The notes under the pieces are model-generated. The model had not been told where the DNA came from. It made no database searches and saw only the letters and a list, made by a program, of their open reading frames with translations. Of a stretch of DNA of 64,000 bases, positions 33,464-41,119 are shown in pieces (positions within the stretch are counted from its first letter, which is position 1; every line of letters begins with the position of its first letter). The translations under genes and the position numbers were made by a program. This DNA is from JBCBSK01 sp965250105 (lineage in GTDB: Bacteria > Pseudomonadota > Alphaproteobacteria > Rhizobiales > Tepidamorphaceae). The stretch spans positions 124,001 to 188,000 of the forward strand of contig OZ252290.1 of assembly GCA_965250105.1 (NCBI GenBank). The letters are read 5' to 3'.

Positions 33464-34393
33464 TCAGAACGCGACCCGGTCGCCGCCCTTGAGCCCGAGA
33501 CGGGCCCGCGCCTCGACCGGTGTCGCGACCTGAAGGCCGAGATTTTCGACGATCGTGCGGATGCGTTCGACCTGTTGGGCGTTGGAGGTGGCCAGTTCGC
33601 CCTTGCCGATATAGAGCGAATCCTCGAGCCCGACCCGGAGATTGCCGCCGAGCATGGCCGACTGGGTCGCGAACGGCATCTGGTTCCGACCCGCCGCCAG
33701 CACCGACCATTCATAGGCGTCGCCAAAGAGCCGTTCGGCCACCTTGTGCATATGCATGAGATTGTCGAGATCGGCGCCCGCGCCGCCCAGGATGCCGAAC
33801 ACCATTTGAACGAAGAACGGCGGCTTCACGAGGCCTTTGTCGACGAACCAGGCCAGGTTGTAGAGATGGCCGAGATCGTAGCATTCGAATTCGAACTTGG
33901 TGCCATGACCTTCACCCAGCTCCTTAAGGGCATATTCGATCGTCTTGAAGGTATTGGGAAAAATGAAGTCCTTCGTCATGGCCAGGAAGTCGGGCTCCCA
34001 GTCATGCTTCCAGCTGTCGTATTTTTCAAGCAGCGGGAAGATGCCGAAATTCATCGACCCCATATTGAGCGAGGCCATTTCGGCGCTGGCGGCCGTGGCG
34101 CCGGCCAGCCGCTGATCCATGGTCATGCCGAGCCCACCGCCGGTCGACACATTGATCACCGCGTCGGTCGACTGCTTGATCACCGGCAGGAACTGCATGA
34201 AGGTTTCGGGCCGGTGGTCGGGCCGACCATCCTCGGGATTGCGCGCATGAAGATGGATGATCGACGCGCCGGCGTCCGCGGCGTCGATCGCCGCGCGCGC
34301 GATCTCCTGCGGCGTGATCGGCAGATGCGGCGACATGGTGGGCGTGTGAATGCCGCCGGTGACGGCGCAGGTGATGATGACGGGTTGGGCCAT
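33464..34393 (-). CDS. Beta-keto acid cleavage enzyme (BKACE/DUF849), likely 3-dehydrocarnitine type
   Basis: Zinc enzyme of 309 residues that exchanges the beta-keto acid acyl part with acetyl-CoA, giving acetoacetate and a new CoA ester. N-terminal CAVTGGIHTPTMSPHLPITP and the metal-binding HLHAR (His47, His49) identify the family, with STGGG, MASLNMGSMNFG and GGNLRVGLEDSLY as further conserved blocks. Members beside L-carnitine dehydrogenase convert 3-dehydrocarnitine to betainyl-CoA plus acetoacetate; lcdH two genes downstream makes this the best reading. It lies 52 bp upstream of the ALDH gene. Confidence 0.9.
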   Translation of the reverse strand: MAQPVIITCAVTGGIHTPTMSPHLPITPQEIARAAIDAADAGASIIHLHARNPEDGRPDHRPETFMQFLPVIKQSTDAVINVSTGGGLGMTMDQRLAGATAASAEMASLNMGSMNFGIFPLLEKYDSWKHDWEPDFLAMTKDFIFPNTFKTIEYALKELGEGHGTKFEFECYDLGHLYNLAWFVDKGLVKPPFFVQMVFGILGGAGADLDNLMHMHKVAERLFGDAYEWSVLAAGRNQMPFATQSAMLGGNLRVGLEDSLYIGKGELATSNAQQVERIRTIVENLGLQVATPVEARARLGLKGGDRVAF

Positions 34394-34465
34394 GGGGTCT
34401 GATCCTGTGCTGACGGGAAGGCTTGCGATCGATCCTGGACAACCGATCTTAGGGCGTCGTCCCGC

Positions 34466-35239
34466 CTAGAGTCGCATCTGCTGAACCTGGGCCGTCAGCC
34501 CGCCATCCATCACCCAGAGCTGGCCGGACGCGTAGCGCGCCTCGTCGGAGGCGAGCCACAGGACCAGATTGGCGATGTCATCGGGCGTGCCATAGGTGCG
34601 CAGCGGGTGCACGTCGCGCACCGCCTGCTGCAGGTCGTCGATGGTCTTGCCGCCCCCGCCCGATCCGTCGCCGGTGAAGAAGCTCTGCAGCATCGGCGTG
34701 TCGACATAGCCCGGGCAGACCGCATTGACCCGGATGCCCTCGGGTCCGTGGTCGCAGGCCATGGCGCGGGTCAGCGCATGCACGGCCCCCTTGGTCGCGC
34801 AATAGGCGGCGAGGCCCGGATCGGCGATGAAGCCGTCATAGGAGCCGAAATTCACGATCGACGCGCCGGCGGATTTCCTGAGAAGCGGCAGCGCGTGTTT
34901 CGACGCCAGGAAGGTCCCGGTGACATTGACCGCGAAGATCCGGTTCCACGCCTCAAGGGTCGTGTCTTCGATCGTGTGCTCGATCTCGATGCCGGCCGCG
35001 TTGACCAGGATATCGAGCCGGCCCCAGTCATCCGCCAGCTTGGCGAAGAGCGTTTCCGCCGCCGCCTCGCTGGTGACGTCATAGGCTTCGAACCGGACAC
35101 CGTCGGACGTAGCCCGTTCGGTCAGGTCGGCCGCGACGACAGTCGCCCCCTCGCGCGCGAAACGCGCCGCGATCGCGGCCCCGATTCCGCCCGTGCCACC
35201 GGTGACGACAGCGGTTTTCCCGTCGAGACGTCCGGTCAC
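34466..35239 (-). CDS. SDR family oxidoreductase
   Basis: Second short-chain dehydrogenase of the operon, 257 residues: TGGTGGIG cofactor motif, VNAAGIE, Ser in NFGSYDGF, Tyr-Lys in YCATK, and the C-terminal SGQLWVMDGGLTA. It resembles the SDR at 31218 in its last 40 residues (DEAR-xx-SGQ, DGGLTA), so the two may act on related compounds. Its ATG at 35239 overlaps the Rieske oxygenase stop (ATGA), tying it to oxidation of the oxygenase product or of a related alcohol. Confidence 0.9.
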   Translation of the reverse strand: MTGRLDGKTAVVTGGTGGIGAAIAARFAREGATVVAADLTERATSDGVRFEAYDVTSEAAAETLFAKLADDWGRLDILVNAAGIEIEHTIEDTTLEAWNRIFAVNVTGTFLASKHALPLLRKSAGASIVNFGSYDGFIADPGLAAYCATKGAVHALTRAMACDHGPEGIRVNAVCPGYVDTPMLQSFFTGDGSGGGGKTIDDLQQAVRDVHPLRTYGTPDDIANLVLWLASDEARYASGQLWVMDGGLTAQVQQMRL

Positions 35240-36375
35240 CGGGCGGCCTGTTCGTAAGCGTCGAGCACCAGTCCGTGGAAATGGTGCACGGCGTGTTCGG
35301 ATTTCCCGGAGCCGTCCGGATCATGCACGATGCGCCCTTGCGTGAAGGCCGGGGTGCGCATGCCGCGCTGGACGCTTTCGACGATGGCGATGTCCTCGGC
35401 CTGCAGCACCTCGTCGAGATAGCGGATCGCTTCGACTTCCGCCTCGTTCGGTTCTGGCGTTTCAAGATAGAAATCATAGGTTTCGAGCGTGCGCTCGGGC
35501 CCCGCCGGGATGATGTTCAAGACGATCATCGAGCTGCGGCCGGGATAGCGCATCAGGCAGGTATTGGGCCACAGCCACCACACGGCGTGGGTCTTCACCG
35601 TGGCATCGGCCACCGAATAGGCGTTGTTCGACCCCTTGCCGGCATCCGCCATATGGCTCGAATAGATGCCATGCGTGGTCACCTTGTAGGTGTCCATGTC
35701 AACCAGCGTGCAGAAATCCTTGTGCGCCGTGGGGCAGTGATAGCATTCGAGGAAATTGTCGACGACGTTCTTCCAGTTCGACTGGATGTCATAGGTCAGC
35801 CGGTGGCCGAAGGTCAGATCGGCGACATCGGGCGCCCAGTGCAGGATCTCCTTGGCGAGATTGCCCGACTGGTCGGCGAGCGGCGCGGCGGACCCATCGA
35901 GGTTCACATAGACGAAACCGCAGAACTCCTCGACCTGGACTTGATCGAGGCAGACCGATTTGACGTCGAAATCAACGAGGTTCTCGGTCTCCGGCGCGCG
36001 GCGCAGCTGGCCCGTCAGGTCATAGGTCCAGGCATGATAGGGGCACATGATCTTCGACGTCTGCCCCTCGCCGCTCAGCAATTCATGCGCCCGGTGCTTG
36101 CAGACATTGTAGAAGGCGCGCAGCACGCCATCGCGATCGCGCACGATCAGGATCGGCTGGCCGGCGATGTCGACCGTGACATAGGACCCCGGCGCGCGCA
36201 GCTTCTCGACATGGCAGACCCATTGCCAGGTGCGGGCGAAGACCGTCTCGCGCTCGATCTCGAACCAGCGCGGATCGGTATAGGCTTCTGCCCGCAGCGA
36301 CAGAGAACTGGCCGGATCGGCGTCGTAGCCGGTCCTGATGCGGCCAAACTCGGCCTGGCTGATGGCGATGGTCAT
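35236..36375 (-). CDS. Rieske non-heme iron oxygenase, CntA/YeaW-like (quaternary ammonium oxygenase)
   Basis: Oxygenase alpha subunit of 379 residues. The Rieske cluster ligands are Cys92-His94 (NVCKHRAH) and Cys111-His114 (CPYHAW). The mononuclear iron site is in NFLECYHCPTAH with His213 and His218, and the bridging residue before it is Glu210 rather than the usual Asp, as in carnitine monooxygenase CntA. N- and C-terminal text (FYNVCKHRAHELLSGEG, VESVQRGM, SGKSEHAVHHFH) closely follows E. coli YeaW. Possible substrates are carnitine, glycine betaine, stachydrine or another betaine. No flavin/ferredoxin reductase partner is encoded in the window. Both ends overlap neighbours as ATGA. Confidence 0.88.
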   Translation of the reverse strand: MTIAISQAEFGRIRTGYDADPASSLSLRAEAYTDPRWFEIERETVFARTWQWVCHVEKLRAPGSYVTVDIAGQPILIVRDRDGVLRAFYNVCKHRAHELLSGEGQTSKIMCPYHAWTYDLTGQLRRAPETENLVDFDVKSVCLDQVQVEEFCGFVYVNLDGSAAPLADQSGNLAKEILHWAPDVADLTFGHRLTYDIQSNWKNVVDNFLECYHCPTAHKDFCTLVDMDTYKVTTHGIYSSHMADAGKGSNNAYSVADATVKTHAVWWLWPNTCLMRYPGRSSMIVLNIIPAGPERTLETYDFYLETPEPNEAEVEAIRYLDEVLQAEDIAIVESVQRGMRTPAFTQGRIVHDPDGSGKSEHAVHHFHGLVLDAYEQAAR

Positions 36376-37898
36376 GATCGGGATCCTCCATCCTCGAGCG
36401 GGGGGAAACGGGTCCTGGCGGCGGCTTCCGTCCAGTCCATGTGGTTGCGGACATATTCCTGCGACGCGTCGCGGCGCGGCTGATAGTCCCAGCTCGTCAG
36501 CGCGCCCGCCTCCATGGCGGCGTGAACGGCGCGGCGCTGTTTCTGGGTGGCGATGACGTCGGCGCGGATCTTGGCGCTGTCCCAGCGCCGGCGGACCTCC
36601 TCGGCGAAGGCCCGGGCGGTGTCGGCATGAGCCGGATCGTCCGCCAGATTGACGCGCTCGCCGGGATCGGCCTTAAGGTCGAAGAGTTGCGGCGGATCGA
36701 TATCGCAATGGATGTATTTGAACCGCCCGCGCCGGATCATGAACACCGGATGCGACGCGCATTCGGCGCAATATTCGCCGATCGCCTCGTCGCCGGTATC
36801 CGCGCCGCCCGTTGCCACGGGCCATAGCGAGCGCCCGTCGACCGGCATGCCAAGATCGGGCGCGGCGTCGGCGATATCGAGCATGGTCGGCAAAAGGTCG
36901 ACCAGGGAGCAAGCGGTCGGCACGGCCGCGCCTCGCGCCACGCCAGGCCCGGCCATGACCAGCGGCACGCGGGCGGAATGCTCGAAAAAGCTCATCTTAT
37001 ACCACAGCCCGCGCTCGCCCAGCATGTCGCCATGGTCGGCGGTCATGATGACGATCGTGTCGTCGAGCTGATCGGTCTCTTCCAGCGCCTGGACGAGTTC
37101 GCCGAGCTTTGAATCGACATAGGACGTATTGGCGTAATAGGCGTGGCGCGCATTGCGCACCTCATCATCGGTCACCTCGACGACATCGGCCTCGATGCCG
37201 GTCATCACCCGCTTGGAATGCGGGTCGAGCGCCGGCGTCGTGTCCGGCATGTCGATGTCGGCGGGATCGTAGAGGTTCCACCATTCGGGCCGCGCCACAT
37301 AGGGGTCGTGCGGGTGGATGAAGCTGACCACCATGCAGAAAGGCGCGACGCGGTCCTTGGCGTAGTCAAAGATGCGCCGCCGAGCGAAGAAGCCGACCTC
37401 CTCGTCATAGTCGATCTGGAACGTCGTCGCAGCGACGCCGGCTTCCCGGACCGAATCCATGTTGTGATACCATTTGTCGATCCGCTCGTCGGGAAGTTCC
37501 CAGTCCGGCGTCCAGGCATAGTCGGCCGGGTAGATGTCGGTGGTCAGCCGCTCCTCGAAGCCGTGCAACTGGTCGGGGCCGACGAAATGCATCTTGCCCG
37601 ACAGGCAGGTGCGGTAGCCGACAGCCCTCAGATAATGGGCGAAGGTCGGAATGGCGGCGGGAAATTCCGAGGCATTGTCATAGGCCGCGATGCGCGTGAC
37701 GAGCTGGCCCGACATGAAGGAAAAACGCGAGGGCGCGCAGAGCGGCGCATTGCAATAGGCGGCGTCGAAGCGGGTACCGCGCGCGGCCAGCGCATCGATA
37801 TGCGGCGTCTTGACCAGCGAATGACCATAGGCGCCCGTGAATTGCGGGCTCAGCTGATCGGCCATGACGATGACGATATTGGGCTGTTTCGCCGGCAT
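36372..37898 (-). CDS. betC: Choline sulfatase
   Basis: Hydrolyses choline-O-sulfate to choline and sulfate in the cytoplasm. The 508-residue product has DQLS near the N-terminus, the formylglycine motif CAPSR with Cys54 (the same number as in Sinorhizobium meliloti BetC), KMHFVGPDQLHGFEERLTTD, WYHNMDSV, FIHPHDPYV, DHGDMLGERGLW and the C-terminal YVRNHM tail that contributes to the choline pocket of the neighbouring subunit in BetC. The ATG at 37898 follows GGAAGGAAG; the frame extends further but without a ribosome site. Choline released would be oxidised by BetA and BetB, encoded in the divergent operon. Confidence 0.94.
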   Translation of the reverse strand: MPAKQPNIVIVMADQLSPQFTGAYGHSLVKTPHIDALAARGTRFDAAYCNAPLCAPSRFSFMSGQLVTRIAAYDNASEFPAAIPTFAHYLRAVGYRTCLSGKMHFVGPDQLHGFEERLTTDIYPADYAWTPDWELPDERIDKWYHNMDSVREAGVAATTFQIDYDEEVGFFARRRIFDYAKDRVAPFCMVVSFIHPHDPYVARPEWWNLYDPADIDMPDTTPALDPHSKRVMTGIEADVVEVTDDEVRNARHAYYANTSYVDSKLGELVQALEETDQLDDTIVIMTADHGDMLGERGLWYKMSFFEHSARVPLVMAGPGVARGAAVPTACSLVDLLPTMLDIADAAPDLGMPVDGRSLWPVATGGADTGDEAIGEYCAECASHPVFMIRRGRFKYIHCDIDPPQLFDLKADPGERVNLADDPAHADTARAFAEEVRRRWDSAKIRADVIATQKQRRAVHAAMEAGALTSWDYQPRRDASQEYVRNHMDWTEAAARTRFPPLEDGGSRS

Positions 37899-37950
37899 CG
37901 GCTTACTTCCTTCCCGTTCGGACCGCCCGGCTGTTATCGACCGGCCGATG

Positions 37951-37971
37951 CGATCCTGGTTTCTAGGATCG
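37951..37971. repeat. Inverted repeat upstream of betC
   Basis: CGATCCT and AGGATCG, a perfect 7-bp pair around a 7-base loop, between the exporter stop and the betC start. It could be an operator or an mRNA hairpin; AT-rich flanks argue for a regulatory site. Confidence 0.45.
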
Positions 37972-37991
37972 ATTTGAAAAGGCGGCACGAA

Positions 37992-38936
37992 TTAGCGTAG
38001 TTCGCCGCCCAGTTGACGGCTTTCGCCGTCGAGATCGGCGGCGCGCTTGGTCGGATTGGTGATGATTTCAACGACGGCGCCGAGGGCGACGAAGGTCGCG
38101 CCGATCGCTTCCGGCCAGCCGAAACGCTCGTCGAGAAACAGCGCGCTCGATATGACGCCGGACAGGATCTCGGCGGTGAGCAGGAAGCTGAACAGTGCCG
38201 GCGGCAGGCGCCGCGCGCTCCACATGGTGATGACGATGATCGGCGCGAGATAGATCATGCCCGACGACACCGCGAGGCCAGCGAGCGTCGCGATCTCGAG
38301 GCGCGGGGCGAGCGTGCCCGCTACCGGACCGCCAAGCACCAGGACCAGCGCGCCGACCGCGATGGCGCCGAGACAGGTCGCGAAGGCCAACCGCCGGGCG
38401 CTCGCCGCCGGCGCGGTGAAGATCAGCGCCGCCCCGACCGACCAGGCCATGCCGGAACCGAGCGCCATCATGTCGCCCGCATTCAAGCCCGACAGCGTGA
38501 TGTCACCGCGAAAGATGATCAGCGCCCCGAGAAGCGACAGGCCGAGCGCCAAGGATGACCGCCAGGTCCAGCGGCGACCGAGAAAGACGCATTCGATGAT
38601 CGTGCTCCAGGCCGGCGCCAGATAGAACAGAAGCACCGCGCGCACGACATCGGTGAAGGTCAAGGCCGAGGCGTAGAGCGTGATGGCGACCCCGACCAGG
38701 ACCGCGCCCATTAGGGCCTTCAGGGTCAGCCGGTCGGCGCCGCGATGGGTCAGCGCGAGGATCACCAGCAGCGGCAGCGCGCCGGCATTCATGGCAAGGC
38801 CGGCCCAGGCACCGCCGAAACCGGCGCTTTCGAGATAGCGGATCGGCACCCACCACAGACCCCACATCAGCGCCGCGATGACCGCCAGTGTCACCGTGCC
38901 GCCGCGCGACGGGGCCGCGCCGGCCAGCGCGGTCAT
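37992..38936 (-). CDS. EamA/DMT family transporter
   Basis: Inner-membrane protein of 314 residues with about ten hydrophobic helices arranged as two five-helix EamA repeats (drug/metabolite transporter superfamily). The start LAVIAALMWGLWWVPIRYLE and mid-protein LFYLAPAWSTIIECVFLGRR are typical of each repeat. It could export or import a metabolite of the operon, for example a betaine, amine or sulfate ester; direction is unknown. Its ATG at 38936 overlaps the stop of the AraC-type regulator gene (ATGA), and betC follows 93 bp downstream. Confidence 0.9.
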   Translation of the reverse strand: MTALAGAAPSRGGTVTLAVIAALMWGLWWVPIRYLESAGFGGAWAGLAMNAGALPLLVILALTHRGADRLTLKALMGAVLVGVAITLYASALTFTDVVRAVLLFYLAPAWSTIIECVFLGRRWTWRSSLALGLSLLGALIIFRGDITLSGLNAGDMMALGSGMAWSVGAALIFTAPAASARRLAFATCLGAIAVGALVLVLGGPVAGTLAPRLEIATLAGLAVSSGMIYLAPIIVITMWSARRLPPALFSFLLTAEILSGVISSALFLDERFGWPEAIGATFVALGAVVEIITNPTKRAADLDGESRQLGGELR

Positions 38937-39958
38937 GTCGAGGGGCCCGACGTGCCGGCGGCCGAATGCATCGGCCAGGCACGGAATTCGAACGGTACCC
39001 GGCCTTCCACCCGGTCGGTGCGCGGCGCGAGCCCGAAGCGGGTGCGATAGGCGCGGGAGAAATGCTCGGGGCTTGAAAAGCCACAGGCCAAAGCGACTTC
39101 CCAGATCGGCATTTCGGTCTGCGTGACGAGGCCGCGCGCCCGGTCGAGCCGGATATCGCGATAATATTGCAGCGGCGACTTGCAGACATAGAGCGTGAAC
39201 AGCCGTTCGAGCTGGCGCTGCGACAGGCCGATCTCGTCGGCGATCGCGGGGATCGTCGTCGGTTCCTCGAGATGGCGTTCCATGATCTTGATGGCCGCGC
39301 GCAGCTTGGCCGGAGTCGACGCGCCCACCGGTTCCACCTGATCGGGGTTCTGCTGGGCGCCGGGCGGGCGCAGCCTGTCATGGAACAGATAGCGGGCGGC
39401 CGCGTTGGCCAGCGCCTCGCCATGGGTGGCGCGCACCACCTGCAGGCCGAGATCGGTCGCCGCGCCGCCGCCACAGGTGGTCAGCCGGTCGTCATCGAAG
39501 ACGTAGAGATCCTCGCTCGCCTCGACATCGGGATAGAGCTCGATGAAGGCATCGAGATGCTCGTAGTGCACGGTCGCCCTCCGCCCCGACAACAGCCCGG
39601 CATCGGCCAGGATGAAGGCACCGGTGTCGATCCCCCCGAGCGCAGCGCCGAAGCGTGCCCAGCGCCGCAACACCGCGTCAAGGGGCGCGCCGAAAAACGC
39701 TTCCGGCGTCCAGCTCGACGACACCACGGCGAGATCCGGCGTGCCGCGATGGGCCGACAGATCGGGAAGGGCCAGGTCGACCCCGTTCGAGGCGCGCACC
39801 ATGTCACCGCCGAGTGCGAAGATCGACCAGTCATAGAGCGGCCGGCCGTTGAGATAGTTGGCCACCCGGAAAGGATCGACGAACCCCATGGTCGCGGCAA
39901 TGTTGAAGCGCGGCGTGGCGACGACGAAAATCCGAAACACGCTCTCGTTTCTGGACAT
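38933..39958 (-). CDS. GlxA/GbdR/CdhR-type AraC family regulator
   Basis: Activator of 341 residues with an N-terminal DJ-1/PfpI (class I amidotransferase-like) domain at about 8-195 and a C-terminal AraC DNA-binding domain with two HTH motifs (TIPAIADEIGLSQRQLERLF and IWEVALACGFSSPEHFSRAY). This architecture is that of GbdR (glycine betaine) and CdhR (carnitine) in Pseudomonas and of GlxA-type regulators. Being first in the carnitine/choline operon and divergent from the betaine uptake operon, it most likely senses a betaine or carnitine metabolite and controls both. The intergenic region is 181 bp. Confidence 0.92.
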   Translation of the reverse strand: MSRNESVFRIFVVATPRFNIAATMGFVDPFRVANYLNGRPLYDWSIFALGGDMVRASNGVDLALPDLSAHRGTPDLAVVSSSWTPEAFFGAPLDAVLRRWARFGAALGGIDTGAFILADAGLLSGRRATVHYEHLDAFIELYPDVEASEDLYVFDDDRLTTCGGGAATDLGLQVVRATHGEALANAAARYLFHDRLRPPGAQQNPDQVEPVGASTPAKLRAAIKIMERHLEEPTTIPAIADEIGLSQRQLERLFTLYVCKSPLQYYRDIRLDRARGLVTQTEMPIWEVALACGFSSPEHFSRAYRTRFGLAPRTDRVEGRVPFEFRAWPMHSAAGTSGPST

Positions 39959-39982
39959 CTCACAGCCTGTTTGTGACGGTCA

Positions 39983-40011
39983 TTGTCAAGATGATGACGA
40001 AAACATATAGG
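39983..40011 (+). promoter_or_regulatory. Sigma-70 type promoter candidate for the betaine uptake operon
   Basis: TTGTCA, 17 bp, TATAGG, located 129 bp before the binding-protein start. A perfect TGAC-G-GTCA palindrome at 39974-39982 abuts the -35 and is a candidate activator site for the divergent AraC-type regulator. Confidence 0.5.
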
Positions 40012-40139
40012 TTGGTCCATTCCGCTGTGTAACGATGATGTCCCAGCCCGGGCGCCGGGAACCGCGCGGGCCAAGGGTAGCGGGACTGTTTTGTCAGACC
40101 CTTGCTGCCGGAACCTTTGATCCAGGGAGGACTTCAGCC

Positions 40140-41093
40140 ATGAACAAATCGATTGTCGCCGGTCTCGCATTGGCGCTGTCGGCCGGCACCGCGAGCGCCA
40201 CCGATCTCGGCGCGACCGATCAGCCGATCAAGCTCGCCATCAATGAATGGACGGGCCAGCACGTCACCACCCATATCGCCGGCGAAATCCTGAAGGCCGC
40301 GGGCTATGACGTCGAATATGTCACCGCAGGCTATTTCAACATGTATCCGGCGATGGGCGAAGGCGACATCCACGCGGCCCTCGAGATCTGGACGTCGAAC
40401 GTCTCCGACCAGTTCGCCGAGGAGCGCGACGCCGGCCGGGTGGTCGAGATCTCCGATCTTGGGCTCGACGCGAAGGAAGGCTTCGCCTATCCCGCCCATG
40501 TCGAGGAAATCTGCCCCGGCCTGCCCGATTGGGAAGCGCTGAAGGACTGCGCCGCCCAGTTCGCCACCGCCGAGACCCTGCCGCAGGGCCGCCTCGTCGA
40601 CTATCCCGCCGACTGGGGCACCCCGGGCGCCGACCGCATCACCGGCCTCGACCTGCCATTCAGGGCCGTGCCGGCCGGATCGGAGGGCGCGCTGATCGCC
40701 GAACTGCGCGCGTCGACCGAAAAACAGAGCCCGCTGCTCATCGTCTTCTGGCAGCCACACTGGGCCATGTCGGCCTATGACGTGAAATTCGTCGAATTGC
40801 CCGAGGGCGAAGCGGCCTGCTACGAGGATCCGAGCTGGGGCGTCAATCCGGACGCGGTCGCCGATTGCGACTTCATCCCGACCCGCATCTTCAAGGCGGC
40901 CTGGTCCGGCTTCGAGGACACCTGGCCCGCGGCCTATGAAATCCTCGAGGAGTTCACCCTGACGACCGAACAGCAGCAGCCGCTGATGGGCGCGGTCGAT
41001 GTCGACGGGCGTAGCGTCGAAGAGGTCGCTGCCGAATGGGTGGCGGCCAATGAGGACAGCTGGCGGCCGATCGTCGACAAGGCGGTCAACTGA
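40140..41093 (+). CDS. Glycine betaine/carnitine-type ABC transporter substrate-binding protein (ProX/OpuAC)
   Basis: Periplasmic binding protein of 317 residues of the OpuAC family. A Sec signal peptide covers residues 1-20 (cleavage at TASA-TD), followed by LAINEWTGQHVTTHIAGEIL. Trp-rich segments that would make the cation-pi cage for a trimethylammonium group include EIWTSN, DWGTPG and FWQPHWAM, and the paired cysteines around CPGL/DC and AACYEDP/DCDF may form disulfides. The ATG at 40140 has GGGAGGA nine bases upstream. It heads the operon with ProV, ProW, BetB and BetA homologues, so choline, betaine or carnitine is the probable ligand. Confidence 0.92.
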   Translation: MNKSIVAGLALALSAGTASATDLGATDQPIKLAINEWTGQHVTTHIAGEILKAAGYDVEYVTAGYFNMYPAMGEGDIHAALEIWTSNVSDQFAEERDAGRVVEISDLGLDAKEGFAYPAHVEEICPGLPDWEALKDCAAQFATAETLPQGRLVDYPADWGTPGADRITGLDLPFRAVPAGSEGALIAELRASTEKQSPLLIVFWQPHWAMSAYDVKFVELPEGEAACYEDPSWGVNPDAVADCDFIPTRIFKAAWSGFEDTWPAAYEILEEFTLTTEQQQPLMGAVDVDGRSVEEVAAEWVAANEDSWRPIVDKAVN

Positions 41094-41119
41094 CCGCCGC
41101 GCCGGATGACGGGCTGGCC

